From the NCBI GenBank assembly GCA_017307755.1, contig JAFKGQ010000008.1, positions 434,001 to 498,000 on the forward strand: DNA of 64,000 nt. The letters run 5' to 3'. Shown here in pieces: positions 54,301 to 62,253 of this stretch. Source of the stretch: Chitinophagaceae bacterium. GTDB taxonomy: Bacteria; Bacteroidota; Bacteroidia; Chitinophagales; Chitinophagaceae. How positions within the stretch are numbered: position 1 is the first letter of the stretch; each line of letters starts with the position of its first letter. The position numbers and the translations under genes were made by a program. Below the pieces are notes generated by a model. That model was not told the DNA's origin, ran no database searches, and saw only the letters and a list, made by a program, of their open reading frames with translations.

Positions 54301-55207
54301 CCTCAGCGCCAGCGGTTCAAACTTCTCCTATTCGCCTCTCTCCACCAACGTAATCGATGTGTATGCCACCAGGTCTACACCCACCACAGCACAGCAGACA
54401 GGAGTGGCGGCCGGGGACAACACCGATGCGGGCGGCATCTTTAACCTGAATATCCCTATCCCCGTGCCGGGAGACTATATCCTGATACTGGATTGCTCCG
54501 ATAGCACCAGCACCTTTATAAATGCTTTCGGCAGCAGCACCTCGTCCAATATCCCGTATCCCGTATCCATACCCGGGGTGATCTCCATCACCGGCAATAA
54601 TCAAAATAACACGAGCACCAACGACACGGCTTATAAAAAATTCTGGATCGGCTTTTACAACCTCGGCATCAGACTGGCAGGCTGCCCCAGCGGCAGCCGT
54701 ATCCCGGTGGTGGCTGGCACCACCTCGGCCCCGGTGATCACGCAGAATGGTAATGTATTCACCAGCAGCTTTGACAATGGTAATCAATGGTACCGCAGCG
54801 GAACACTCCTGGCAGACTCTATCAATAAGACCTGTACGGCCATCTATTCAGGAACCTATCAGACCATCGTCACAGACAACGCCACCGGATGCCAACTGGC
54901 GTCCAACAGCATACCTTTTGTGTCCACCGGCACAACCAATGTCAGCGGCGCTTCCATCGGTCTGACGGTATCGCCCAACCCCAATGATGGCGCCTTCCTG
55001 CTGCAATTCTATATGGCTACACAGGATAATACCAGCATCATCCTGCTGAATACCCTGGGACAGAAAGTCTATGAGGAGGCTAATCCGAACTTCGTAGGCA
55101 CCTATTCGAAGACCATCAATGCGGGCAACCTTGCTTCGGGTATGTATGTGCTGAAGATCATACACGGCAATAACACGTATATCCGAAAGATACTGGTGAA
55201 AAAATAA
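51323..55207 (+). CDS. T9SS-exported subtilisin-like protease with GEVED domain
   Basis: 1294 aa with a signal peptide (cleavage near ISRAQ). The S8 catalytic part (~115-460) has Asp130 in IGVWDEGKV, His160 in DHSTHVAGTL, and the serine in YSGTSMASPAAAG. A P-domain-like beta region follows. After it come a GEVED domain (VYIDYNNDGDFNDAGELVAQ, GTFTRMRIIAQDG, CGTYPAGETQDYLV), CARDB/Ig-like repeats (VGVVAMEYPTTGICASDSQI), and a type A sorting domain (LTVSPNPNDGAFLLQFYMAT, LASGMYVLKIIHGN). It is probably an extracellular or surface protease. A terminator follows. Confidence 0.93.
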   Translation: MTNCRIRPSLVLLTATLLLSALISRAQITTNRTVLQQARQMKITQEQDIHKMVLSLAARYNWPLTMRNKQGRKAYLVGVSRTGHPIYITTNDNIISAATIRTTALWPGGSTGLGLSGSASYMSGLIGVWDEGKVRPTHVELNNRVTQVDGASTLIDHSTHVAGTLIAAGVNPMAKGMSFGALNLKAYDFFSDQSEMMDAAGNHDMLVSNHSYSITAGWYFNGDQNRWQWYGNNGDSIDVNFGLYDNDTRVWDSIAYYAPFYLMAKAAGNNRTVNGPQPTDASQTYYYFNNGNWVSATRQAGKISNNDGYMIIPTYGNAKNILTVGAVNPIPSGYNQPSDVLITDFSSWGPTGDGRIKPDVVADGANVLSSISTADNAYDVYSGTSMASPAAAGSAFLLQEYWSKLHGGAGHFMRSATLKGLLIHTADEAGPNPGPDYQYGWGLLNIQKAASVITSDTSAKRDQMIEEKQLINTTHDADSFTVVASGAAPLTATISWTDPPGVPVTNITSNFHDVGVKLINDLDLRITDVTSGTVYQPWVLAPTNPTAAATRGDNFRDNVEKVQVDNPIAGRTYKIKITHKGVLKQGTPTGSQAYSLLVSGAGGTTYCTSNGSATGTSITNVSLSGQNFATPGCKTYTDNTTAATSQLAIGQTVPINISYQTCSGATTTNIAVYIDYNNDGDFNDAGELVAQTTTAQTSTTTAAVFTGFIAVPVTVKAGTFTRMRIIAQDGATTTPTPCGTYPAGETQDYLVTFTAPSTDVGVVAMEYPTTGICASDSQIVTIRIRNFGSASQSNVPVTTVINNGGTTVATLTGVYKDAIPGQSSVTFTYNTTFKSTASASYTFTSTTSLSGDVNTGNDQNVAGLSTSAAATAASATATICGDNATTASLKTNASDNDIAVWYDSPTSTTPIAAGNTATATVIPSNKTYYLGLNELNTKLGPPNKNAAFTGGAGSYFRVKGTFVKITTGVPLTLESARMYFAHSGTLTITLAKLLSASGSNFSYSPLSTNVIDVYATRSTPTTAQQTGVAAGDNTDAGGIFNLNIPIPVPGDYILILDCSDSTSTFINAFGSSTSSNIPYPVSIPGVISITGNNQNNTSTNDTAYKKFWIGFYNLGIRLAGCPSGSRIPVVAGTTSAPVITQNGNVFTSSFDNGNQWYRSGTLLADSINKTCTAIYSGTYQTIVTDNATGCQLASNSIPFVSTGTTNVSGASIGLTVSPNPNDGAFLLQFYMATQDNTSIILLNTLGQKVYEEANPNFVGTYSKTINAGNLASGMYVLKIIHGNNTYIRKILVKK

Positions 55208-55263
55208 GGAGCAGTCGGGAAAAAATTATATATTACAGTATCGATTGCCTGCCACTGACTTTG

Positions 55264-55299
55264 AACAAAGGGCGGATCTCCGGATCCGTTCTTTGTTTT
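55264..55299 (+). terminator. Terminator after the T9SS protease gene
   Basis: A long interrupted stem, AACAAAG-GG-CGGATC / GATCCG-TT-CTTTGTT, closes around a 4-nt loop and runs into TTT, 57 bp after the stop. Confidence 0.75.
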
Positions 55300-55350
55300 A
55301 AGGGGCTTCGCCCAACGTATCTGGCGGCCATCACGCTTAAATCTATCAGC

Positions 55351-56103
55351 ATGCTGCAACCCTGGCAAACCGGTAAGGTCACCCGCATCGAGAATGAGAC
55401 GGCGCAAACCAGGCGCTTTTGGATAGAGATCCCCGCTATGACCTCTTTTGACTTCAAACCAGGGCAGTTTGTCACCCTGGACCTTCCTATCCATGAGAAA
55501 CTTAACAAGCGGATACGCAGTTACTCCATTGCTTCCTGGCCCGACGGCACCAATACCATCGAACTGGTGATCGTCCTGCTGGAAGGCGGCGCCGGTACCA
55601 ATTATTTATTCAACGAAGTAAAGGTGGGGAGTGAGCTGATACTCCGGGGGCCGCAAGGCGTATTCACCTTGCCGGAACCCATCGAGAAAGACCTGTTCTT
55701 TATCTGTACGGGTACAGGGATCGCTCCTTTCCGCAGCATGACCCATCATATCCTCAATCACAATATTTCTTATAGGGATATTTACCTGATCTTCGGATGC
55801 CGTCATTTCAGCGATGCACTATATGGTCCGGAGATGAAGGAGCTGGCTGAGCAGATGCCCGGCTTCCATTATATTCCCACATTTTCCCGGGAGACTTCCA
55901 CAGATCATCTTATCCGTACCGGATATGTACATGCCGTGTATGAAGAGCTTTGTCACAAGCACCAGGAGATATCCGGTACAAATGAGCTCAGGCCGGCATC
56001 TTTCTTTCTTTGCGGATGGAAGAATATGATCGATGAAGCAAAGCAGCGTATACAGGCATTGGGATACGACAGGAAATCGATCCATCAGGAACTTTACGGC
56101 TAG
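55351..56103 (+). CDS. FAD-dependent ferredoxin--NADP+ reductase family protein
   Basis: 250 aa from the ATG at 55351 (MLQPWQTGKVTRI); the longer frame runs through the terminator. The N-terminal FAD domain has FKPGQFVTLDLP and RIRSYSIASWP (the RxYS FAD-binding motif). The NAD(P) domain has FICTGTGIAPFRSM, YLIFGCRH and FFLCGWKNMIDEAKQRI. It transfers electrons between NAD(P)H and an iron-sulfur protein or another acceptor. It is convergent with the next small gene (4 bp between them). Confidence 0.9.
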   Translation: MLQPWQTGKVTRIENETAQTRRFWIEIPAMTSFDFKPGQFVTLDLPIHEKLNKRIRSYSIASWPDGTNTIELVIVLLEGGAGTNYLFNEVKVGSELILRGPQGVFTLPEPIEKDLFFICTGTGIAPFRSMTHHILNHNISYRDIYLIFGCRHFSDALYGPEMKELAEQMPGFHYIPTFSRETSTDHLIRTGYVHAVYEELCHKHQEISGTNELRPASFFLCGWKNMIDEAKQRIQALGYDRKSIHQELYG

Positions 56104-56107
56104 CCGA

Positions 56108-56383
56108 CTATTTCGTAGCCTTTTCTTTTGGATTGTCCTTCCCGTTGATTTTCATGGAGATGACAGGGATCGAATGCTCTTCTAATTTACTCTCCAGCTG
56201 AACATACGCCTTCTGCACTTCGAGGATCTCGGCATGGGCGTTCATCATTTCTTTTTCTAGTTCCAGGACTTTTGCCTGGCTTTTGGCAAGCTTAGCTCTA
56301 CCCAGCAGAAACCCTATCCCGCCCCCCACAATTACAGCCGCTAATAGGATCACAGGATTAATGATTAGATCAAGAGTAATCAT
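56108..56383 (-). CDS. Small membrane-anchored coiled-coil protein
   Basis: 91 aa: an N-terminal helix (LIINPVILLAAVIVGGGIGF, LLG) followed by a coiled coil of ~45 residues (KLAKSQAKVLELEKEMMNAH, EVQKAYVQLESKLEEH) and a basic tail. It resembles small YtxH-like or LapA-like membrane helpers, but no family is assigned. It lies 160 bp downstream of glyS on the same strand. Confidence 0.6.
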   Translation of the reverse strand: MITLDLIINPVILLAAVIVGGGIGFLLGRAKLAKSQAKVLELEKEMMNAHAEILEVQKAYVQLESKLEEHSIPVISMKINGKDNPKEKATK

Positions 56384-56543
56384 TTTGAATAAGTTATTTA
56401 GGTTCTTAAAACAACAGATAGGCTGCTTACGGGGACGACGGGTTCTTTTCTGGGTGATAGGACAGGCCTATGATCCTATCCGGGTCAAATATAGCAATAA
56501 AATAACAATTTCAAAACAAAACCCGGCCCATGAATATTTTCTC

Positions 56544-57986
56544 TTAGCTCCCAATTTGCTGATTTACAATTCCCGGGATGGCGGCAATAGATATCCGTTC
56601 CTGCTGCATGCTGTCCCTGTAGCGGATAGTCACCGTCTGGTCTTCCTTGGTCTGCTGGTCTACCGTGACGCAGAAAGGGGTTCCAATGGCATCCATCCGG
56701 CGATAACGTTTGCCGATGGTGTCCTTTTCTTCATAGAAACAGCGGAATTGACTTTTACAGGTGTCCATGATCTGCCGGGCTATTTCAGGCAGACCGTCCT
56801 TTTTGACCAGGGGCAGGACGGCCAGCTTTATCGGGGCCAGCTTAGTGGGAAATTTCAAGACCACCCGGCTATCCTGTTTTTCGGGTGTGCTGAGATCCTC
56901 TTCGGTATAGGCTTCGCTGATCACCATCAGACAGGTGCGATCCAGACCGATGGAGGTTTCGATCACATAGGGTATATAGTTCTGGTTGATCTCCGGATCA
57001 AAATACTGCATTTTCTTTTTGCTGTATTCCTGGTGGTTCCGCAGATCGAAGTCCCCCCGGGAGTGGATACCTTCCACCTCTTTAAAACCGATGGGGAATT
57101 CGTATTCGATGTCGCAGGCCGCCTTGGCGTAGTGCGCCAGCTTTACATGGGGGTGAAAACGGTATTTTTCCTTTGGTATGCCAAGGCCCAGGTGCCATTT
57201 CATCCTTGCCTCTTTCCAATACTCATACCACTGGTCCTCTGTGCCGGGACGGATAAAGAACTGCATTTCCATCTGTTCGAACTCCCGCATGCGGAAAATG
57301 AACTGACGGGCGACGATCTCGTTCCGGAAGGCTTTACCGATCTGAGCGATACCAAAGGGTATCTTCATCCGGCCTGTCTTCTGGACATTGAGGAAGTTGA
57401 CAAAGATACCCTGGGCGGTTTCAGGCCGCAGATAGATCTCGCTGGCCTCTTCAGTCACACTGCCCAATTGAGTGGAGAACATGAGATTGAACTCCCGGAT
57501 ATCCGTCCAGTTGGAGGTGCCGCTGACGCCGCACTTTATCTTTTGATCTTCAATGAGCTTTTTCAGACCCACAAAGTCGCTGGCAGCCAGCAGACTGTCC
57601 ATAGCTTGCTGCAGGGCGCCGGCGGCAGCTGCGTCGCCAGCCTTTTCCAGCTCGTCGATACGGGCCTCGATGAGGTGGTCGACACGGTAGCGTTTTTTGC
57701 TGTCCTTATTGTCGATCATCGGGTCGCTAAAGCTGTCGACATGACCACTGGCCTTCCAGGTAGTGGGGTGCATAAAAATGGCCGCGTCGATACCCACGAT
57801 GTTCTCGTGGAATTGGGTCATGCTTTTCCACCAATGATCCTTTATGTTCTTTTTCAGCTCGCTGCCATACTGACCATAGTCATAGACAGCGCTGAGGCCG
57901 TCATATATCTCGCTGGAAGGGAAGATAAAGCCATATTCTTTACAGTGCGAAATAATCGCCTGGAACCTGTTCGTGTCGTTTGCCAT
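56544..57986 (-). CDS. glyS: Glycyl-tRNA synthetase, single-chain type
   Basis: 480 aa class II enzyme that charges tRNA-Gly. The ATG at 57986 (MANDTNRFQAIISHCKEYGF) matches the family start. Motifs: FIFPSSEIYDGLSAVYDYGQ, NLMFSTQLGS, IYLRPETAQGIFVNF (motif 2 region), GKAFRNEIVARQFIFRMREF and the anticodon-binding C-terminus (APIKLAVLPLVKKDGLPEIA, IGKRYRRMDAIGTPFCVTVD). This is the dimeric, eukaryote-like form found in Bacteroidota rather than the alpha/beta type. Confidence 0.97.
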   Translation of the reverse strand: MANDTNRFQAIISHCKEYGFIFPSSEIYDGLSAVYDYGQYGSELKKNIKDHWWKSMTQFHENIVGIDAAIFMHPTTWKASGHVDSFSDPMIDNKDSKKRYRVDHLIEARIDELEKAGDAAAAGALQQAMDSLLAASDFVGLKKLIEDQKIKCGVSGTSNWTDIREFNLMFSTQLGSVTEEASEIYLRPETAQGIFVNFLNVQKTGRMKIPFGIAQIGKAFRNEIVARQFIFRMREFEQMEMQFFIRPGTEDQWYEYWKEARMKWHLGLGIPKEKYRFHPHVKLAHYAKAACDIEYEFPIGFKEVEGIHSRGDFDLRNHQEYSKKKMQYFDPEINQNYIPYVIETSIGLDRTCLMVISEAYTEEDLSTPEKQDSRVVLKFPTKLAPIKLAVLPLVKKDGLPEIARQIMDTCKSQFRCFYEEKDTIGKRYRRMDAIGTPFCVTVDQQTKEDQTVTIRYRDSMQQERISIAAIPGIVNQQIGS

Positions 57987-58040
57987 AGTCGGCAAAGATA
58001 TAAATTGGTCATCATTGGGCATTGGGAAAATTTAGCCCTC

Positions 58041-59825
58041 CTACCGCAGATATCCCACCAGGGCAGCGCCCAGTTTCTCATACCCTTGCTCATTCGGATG
58101 CAACCCATCGGAGAACAACTGCTCGTCGATCTTTTTATCGGGTTTCAACAGGACAACACCCGGGTCGATATACGTTACGCCGATGGTCTTTGCCAATACA
58201 GCCAGCGATTTATTCAGCGTGGCTACCCGTTGCTCCAGGTCCCTGCGGGGATATATTCCCGACAACAATATGCGGGCAGACGGTTGTCGCCCTACAATGG
58301 CATTTATCAGGTACTTTATACCCTGTACAATCTCCTCATCCGTATTGCCGCTGCTGATATTATTGGTGCCGATAGTGAGTAGTATCTTCTTCGCCTTGTA
58401 TCCATCAAATTCCCCATGGTATACCCGCCAGAGCACGTTTTCGATCCTGTCCCAGCCAAATCCCAGGTTTACGGTATGCAGGGGTTGAAAATATTTATTC
58501 CATGATCGGATACCTCTGTTGATGCTGGCCTCCGGGGGCCCGCCCCAGAAATGGGTGATGGAATTACCCACTACCACCACATCCGGCTGCTTTTCCCGGA
58601 TGGTCTTCAGGACGGCTGCGTGTCGTTCCATAAAGTCATAGGTCCGCCAGTCCCTCCGCTGCCGTATAGGCATGGTTGTGCCGATAGATCCCTTTTCTTC
58701 ATGGATGATCTTCCGGATAATGGATTCATAGGCATCCGCATATCTCATCATTCCAATGTCGTTGGGATGCGTACCATCCACCGTACATTCCCCATCGAAT
58801 CCTATCTCCTGATCCGTCAGCAGGAAAATATTTTCTATCCCTTCTTTTTTCATTTCGTCAAAAGTAGCTGCAAGGATATCGCTGGCGGTCTTGTATTTGT
58901 TCACCAATCCCGTATCCATATTTGATGCGCTTACGCTGCAGCTATGTTCAGCCAGCAGAATAGGGGTAGCCGGATGTCTGACCTGAAGGTTTTTTACCGC
59001 ATTTACGATACGTGTGCGGATCTCCTCCCGGCTGAATTTGTTTTTGTCCACCAGGTTGGGCATACAGTCCAGGACAAATAATCTGGCATCCGACTCATTC
59101 ATCAGATCGATCAGCGGCTGTTCCAATTGCCCGTTGCCCGAAAAACCAAGGTTGATGACAGGGTGGTCAAGTTTCCTCCCCAGGATATTTGTCCAGGCCA
59201 GTCCCGGCCGCGTGGCGCAGGCTCCCTGCATGATAGAAGTGCCATACAGGACGATGGGCGCTGCCCGGTCCACTGGAAATACAGAAAACGTAGCCCCCGC
59301 GGGCACCCCGATATTCATCCAGCTCACCGTATTATATAATGGAAGATATATTCTAAACTCCTCTTCTTTGGCTGATAACGACAAATTGTCAAACCTGTAT
59401 TCGATGGTATCGCCAAAATGATATACGCCTCTCGCCCACTTCCATCCGCCATTCACATCCCTTGCATAAAGGTCTGTTCCGCTGACGCCCGTGGAAGGCA
59501 TATGCGGCAAGGACAGGTTCCCGGTGACCGTATAACGTATGATGATCGTAGTGGCGCTGGTCTTACAATCGATGTATTCACCCGCACAGTTACGGGAAAG
59601 GTTCCACACGGCTGGTCTTACCATATTTTTTGCTCTCAGCGGCAGACGGCCATAAAAATTGTTCGTATCAACCCCCTGGACCATATCCCATCCGCGGCCT
59701 TCTATCACCGGGACAGACGAGGTGGCAGGATCAAACCATTGCCAGGCGGGTGTTTGCGCAAAAAGTTGGCGGCAGGTCAGTTGAAATATAAGAACAGCAA
59801 AGAGGGACAGTGCGGGCTTTTTCAT
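58041..59825 (-). CDS. Double-domain SGNH/GDSL hydrolase
   Basis: 594 aa from the ATG at 59825 with a signal peptide (LTCRQLFAQ). Residues ~25-165 form the SGNH N-terminal beta-sandwich (AWQWFDPATSSVPVIEGRGW). A first SGNH esterase domain (~165-375) has GTSIMQGACA, NLGFSGNGQLEQ, and the Asp/His block GTHPNDIGMMRYADAY. A second (~395-594) has VVVGNSITHFWGG, NLGFGWDRIENVLWR, LTIGTNNISSGNTDEEI and FSDGLHPNEQGYEKLG. Both catalytic sets look intact. Likely an extracytoplasmic carbohydrate esterase; the substrate is unknown. Confidence 0.85.
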   Translation of the reverse strand: MKKPALSLFAVLIFQLTCRQLFAQTPAWQWFDPATSSVPVIEGRGWDMVQGVDTNNFYGRLPLRAKNMVRPAVWNLSRNCAGEYIDCKTSATTIIIRYTVTGNLSLPHMPSTGVSGTDLYARDVNGGWKWARGVYHFGDTIEYRFDNLSLSAKEEEFRIYLPLYNTVSWMNIGVPAGATFSVFPVDRAAPIVLYGTSIMQGACATRPGLAWTNILGRKLDHPVINLGFSGNGQLEQPLIDLMNESDARLFVLDCMPNLVDKNKFSREEIRTRIVNAVKNLQVRHPATPILLAEHSCSVSASNMDTGLVNKYKTASDILAATFDEMKKEGIENIFLLTDQEIGFDGECTVDGTHPNDIGMMRYADAYESIIRKIIHEEKGSIGTTMPIRQRRDWRTYDFMERHAAVLKTIREKQPDVVVVGNSITHFWGGPPEASINRGIRSWNKYFQPLHTVNLGFGWDRIENVLWRVYHGEFDGYKAKKILLTIGTNNISSGNTDEEIVQGIKYLINAIVGRQPSARILLSGIYPRRDLEQRVATLNKSLAVLAKTIGVTYIDPGVVLLKPDKKIDEQLFSDGLHPNEQGYEKLGAALVGYLR

Positions 59826-59871
59826 CCTGTAAATTAATACAGAAATCGTCAAAAAATATGATCATTGCTCA

Positions 59872-59901
59872 TTTCGTATAAATTCTTAAATTTGTACGAA
59901 A
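59872..59901 (+). promoter_or_regulatory. Palindromic operator/promoter of the PIN toxin-antitoxin pair
   Basis: A 30-bp near-perfect palindrome, TTTCGTA...TACGAAA with 12 of 15 arm positions pairing, lies 9-38 bp before the antitoxin start. It covers an exact -7 box, TAAATTTG (59887-59894). A toxin-antitoxin complex binding here would block its own promoter. Confidence 0.65.
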
Positions 59902-59909
59902 TTGATACG

Positions 59910-60143
59910 ATGACGGAGAAATTAACCATACTTATATCCTCCGAACACAAGAAGTTCATCAAGCGCCACGCCCGTCAGCAAAATAAAAGCATTTCCAGGT
60001 TCATAGATGATTTACTATCCTCTGTGCAGCGGGAAGCTGCCAAAACATCCGAAAAAGACGAGTGGCTGGATAAAGTAGCGGGGTCATACAATACAGGAAA
60101 GAAAGATGTATTAGGCGAATTGTTCAAAGGGATCGCAAAGTGA
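59910..60143 (+). CDS. Antitoxin (VapB-like/DUF6364 type)
   Basis: 77 aa from the ATG at 59910 (MTEKLTILISSEHKKFIKRH). The strand-helix-helix start with KSISRFIDDLL is the ribbon-helix-helix type DNA-binding domain of such antitoxins. The C-terminal part (KDEWLDKVAGSYNTGKKDVL) would wrap the toxin. It overlaps the toxin start by 4 bp (GTGA), and a palindromic operator lies upstream. Confidence 0.8.
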   Translation: MTEKLTILISSEHKKFIKRHARQQNKSISRFIDDLLSSVQREAAKTSEKDEWLDKVAGSYNTGKKDVLGELFKGIAK

Positions 60144-60574
60144 AAAAGATATTTCTGGATGCTAATGTCGTGATTGATCTATTGGATAACTCGGCGCGTG
60201 ATCATGCAGTAGCCGTAGACTCCCTGCGTATTATCCGAAACCACTTTGGTAAGCCTGTTGTCTCTCCTATCACATTCGTTATTACCAATTTTATCCTGGG
60301 AAAGTTTATTAAAAACAAAGTGTGGCATAAGAAACAAATGCAGCTGGTATTTGATGCATTTGATATGACTCCTCTTCAACCATCATTTATAACAAAGGTC
60401 TTTAGCACACATTTCACCGATCTGGAAGATGGTCTGCAGTACCAATGCGCTCTACATGCAAAAGCCCGTATTATTCTGACAAAGGACATAAATGACTTTT
60501 TCGATTCAAGGATACCAGCCGTTCACCCTCAGGATTTTGTCTCGAGGTATCAGCAGCTCCTGAAACAACGGTAG
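60140..60574 (+). CDS. PIN domain ribonuclease toxin (VapC-like)
   Basis: 144 aa from a GTG start. PIN-domain acidic residues: Asp8 in FLDANVVIDLLDN, Asp in TDLEDGLQYQCAL, and Asp in ILTKDINDFFDSR. The second conserved acidic position of classical VapC lies in SPITFVITNFILGKF, where no Glu is seen; a variant seen in part of this toxin group. It probably cleaves RNA, held inactive by the upstream antitoxin. Its gene ends 5 bp from the convergent mazG-like gene. Confidence 0.85.
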   Translation: MKKIFLDANVVIDLLDNSARDHAVAVDSLRIIRNHFGKPVVSPITFVITNFILGKFIKNKVWHKKQMQLVFDAFDMTPLQPSFITKVFSTHFTDLEDGLQYQCALHAKARIILTKDINDFFDSRIPAVHPQDFVSRYQQLLKQR

Positions 60575-60579
60575 CTATC

Positions 60580-60921
60580 TCACCTCAATTTCTCATTCCC
60601 CTTATGTCTCTCCCCATCCCGCATATTCTTCTTCCTGAAATTATTTTCCAACGCCTGCGTAAGATCCACGCCCGTCTGGTTGGCAATACAGAGAAGGACC
60701 CACAGCACATCCGCCAGCTCGTCCGCCAGTTCCTTGCCTTTATCGGAGGCCTTAAAGGATTGGTCCCCATACAGCCGGCTCATCAGCCGGGCTACCTCCC
60801 CTACCTCCTCCGTGAGGATAGCCATATTGGTAAGTTCGCTAAAATAACGGACCCCGGTAGTACGTATCCAGGTGTCTACCAGTTCCTGGGCCTGCCGGAT
60901 GGAAATATCTTGCTCTGGCAT
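60580..60921 (-). CDS. MazG-like nucleotide pyrophosphohydrolase
   Basis: 113 aa from the ATG at 60921 (MPEQDISIRQAQELVDTWI). The all-alpha NTP-PPase core has EEVGEVARLM (ExxE metal site) and KELADELADVLWVLLCIANQ (ExxD). It cleaves nucleoside triphosphates to monophosphates, probably house-cleaning non-canonical nucleotides. It is the last gene of the minus-strand run, 10 bp after the phzF-like gene. Confidence 0.88.
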   Translation of the reverse strand: MPEQDISIRQAQELVDTWIRTTGVRYFSELTNMAILTEEVGEVARLMSRLYGDQSFKASDKGKELADELADVLWVLLCIANQTGVDLTQALENNFRKKNMRDGERHKGNEKLR

Positions 60922-60931
60922 GATCACACTA

Positions 60932-61774
60932 TTATACTTGTAAAAATATGTCTCCTTGTAGAAAAGTATGCGCATACCCTCCGATAAATACCCTGTCGCC
61001 TGTAAGGGTACAGTTCAGGTGGCCTTTGCGTCGTGACAGCTGGACGGCGGAAAGCCGGTTTTTCCCCAACCGGGCGGCCCAGAAAGGGATCATCATCGTA
61101 TGTGCGCTGCCGGTGACGGGGTCCTCATCGATACCCGACTGGGGGAAAAAACATCGTGAAACAAAGTCTACATCCTTGCCAGGCGCCGTCACCACTACTC
61201 CCCGTGCCGGCGCGACAGCCAGCCGTCTGAAATCCGGGGCCAGCGCTTCCACCTCCTGCTCGTCATCCAGCGCCACCATAAAATCATGGCGTCCGCGATA
61301 CAATTCCCGGGGAGCAATGTGTAAGCCTTCGAAGAAGGCTTCCGCATCCTGTGGCGTGCACTGATCGGAGAAAATGTCCTGCCCGGGGTGCGCTGCCAGC
61401 GCGGGCATGTTCGCGGGAAAGTCGAGGGCCAGCTCTTTGCCCGTCCCCTTCAACACCTTCAGATCCCCGCTGTATAATGACCGGAATACAATTTCATTTT
61501 TGTCAAATCCCATGTGATGGAACACCACATGACCCGAAGCCAGCGTGGCATGGCCACAAAGCTCCACTTCCATCGTGGGGGTAAACCACCGGATAAGATA
61601 ATCGTATCCACCGGCGGTGTCGGCGGGCACGATAAAAGCCGTCTCGGCAAGATTGTTCTCCATAGCGATGTTCTGCATCACCGTGTCAGGGAGCCAGCCG
61701 GTCAAAGGGACGACGGCTGCAGGATTCCCCTGGAACATAGCTGCGGCAAAGGCGTCTACCTGATAAATCTTCAT
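60932..61774 (-). CDS. PhzF family isomerase/epimerase-like protein
   Basis: 280 aa from the ATG at 61774 (MKIYQVDAFAAAMFQGNPAA). Diaminopimelate-epimerase-like double fold. Conserved parts: FQGNPAAVVPL, MENNLAETAFIVP (with the catalytic Glu), IRWFTPTMEVELCGHATLAS, and FFPQSGIDEDPVTGSAHTMM. PhzF-type proteins isomerise small molecules; the substrate of this one is unknown. It lies 25 bp after dtd. Confidence 0.88.
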   Translation of the reverse strand: MKIYQVDAFAAAMFQGNPAAVVPLTGWLPDTVMQNIAMENNLAETAFIVPADTAGGYDYLIRWFTPTMEVELCGHATLASGHVVFHHMGFDKNEIVFRSLYSGDLKVLKGTGKELALDFPANMPALAAHPGQDIFSDQCTPQDAEAFFEGLHIAPRELYRGRHDFMVALDDEQEVEALAPDFRRLAVAPARGVVVTAPGKDVDFVSRCFFPQSGIDEDPVTGSAHTMMIPFWAARLGKNRLSAVQLSRRKGHLNCTLTGDRVFIGGYAHTFLQGDIFLQV

Positions 61775-61799
61775 ACATCGAAAATAGGAAGTTTCTCCC

Positions 61800-62252
61800 T
61801 CACTCCTTCGCCTTCGTATCAATGATGATCGTCACCGGTCCGTCATTCAACAGCTCAACCTTCATATCCGCCCCAAACTCCCCTGTAAAGATGCGCCGCC
61901 CCAGGTCGGCTTCCAGACGGCTGATCATTTGCTGATACAACGGGATGGCGATGTCAGGCTTGCTGGCCCGGATATAAGAAGGCCGGTTCCCTTTTTTTGT
62001 TGCGGCATGGAGCGTAAACTGGCTCACCAACAGGATATCGCCGCCCGTATCTCTTAAAGAAAGGTTCATGACACCCGCCTCGTCATTAAAGATCCGCAGA
62101 CCCATGATCTTATTACTGAGCCATTCGATGTCCTCCGGTCCGTCGGCGTCTTCAATTCCTGCCAACACCAATAAGCCGCCGTTGATAGCAGATGTAAGCA
62201 CGCCGTCGATGGTGACGGACGCCCTGCTCACCCGTTGGATGACAACTCGCAT
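61800..62252 (-). CDS. dtd: D-aminoacyl-tRNA deacylase
   Basis: 150 aa enzyme that removes D-amino acids (and glycine from tRNA-Ala) from mischarged tRNAs. The complete family pattern is present: MRVVIQRVSRASVTIDG, LLVSQFTLHAATKKGNRPSY (SQFTL motif) and LLNDGPVTIIIDT (the cross-subunit NxGPVT-type motif, here NDGPVT). It starts 1 bp after the stop of the large membrane protein gene. Confidence 0.96.
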   Translation of the reverse strand: MRVVIQRVSRASVTIDGVLTSAINGGLLVLAGIEDADGPEDIEWLSNKIMGLRIFNDEAGVMNLSLRDTGGDILLVSQFTLHAATKKGNRPSYIRASKPDIAIPLYQQMISRLEADLGRRIFTGEFGADMKVELLNDGPVTIIIDTKAKE

Positions 62253-62253
62253 T

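Noticed and set aside
56283..58382. Open frame of 699 codons on the plus strand
   Set aside because: It runs antisense across glyS and neighbours; its translation has no domain, and the minus-strand frame is a clear glycyl-tRNA synthetase.
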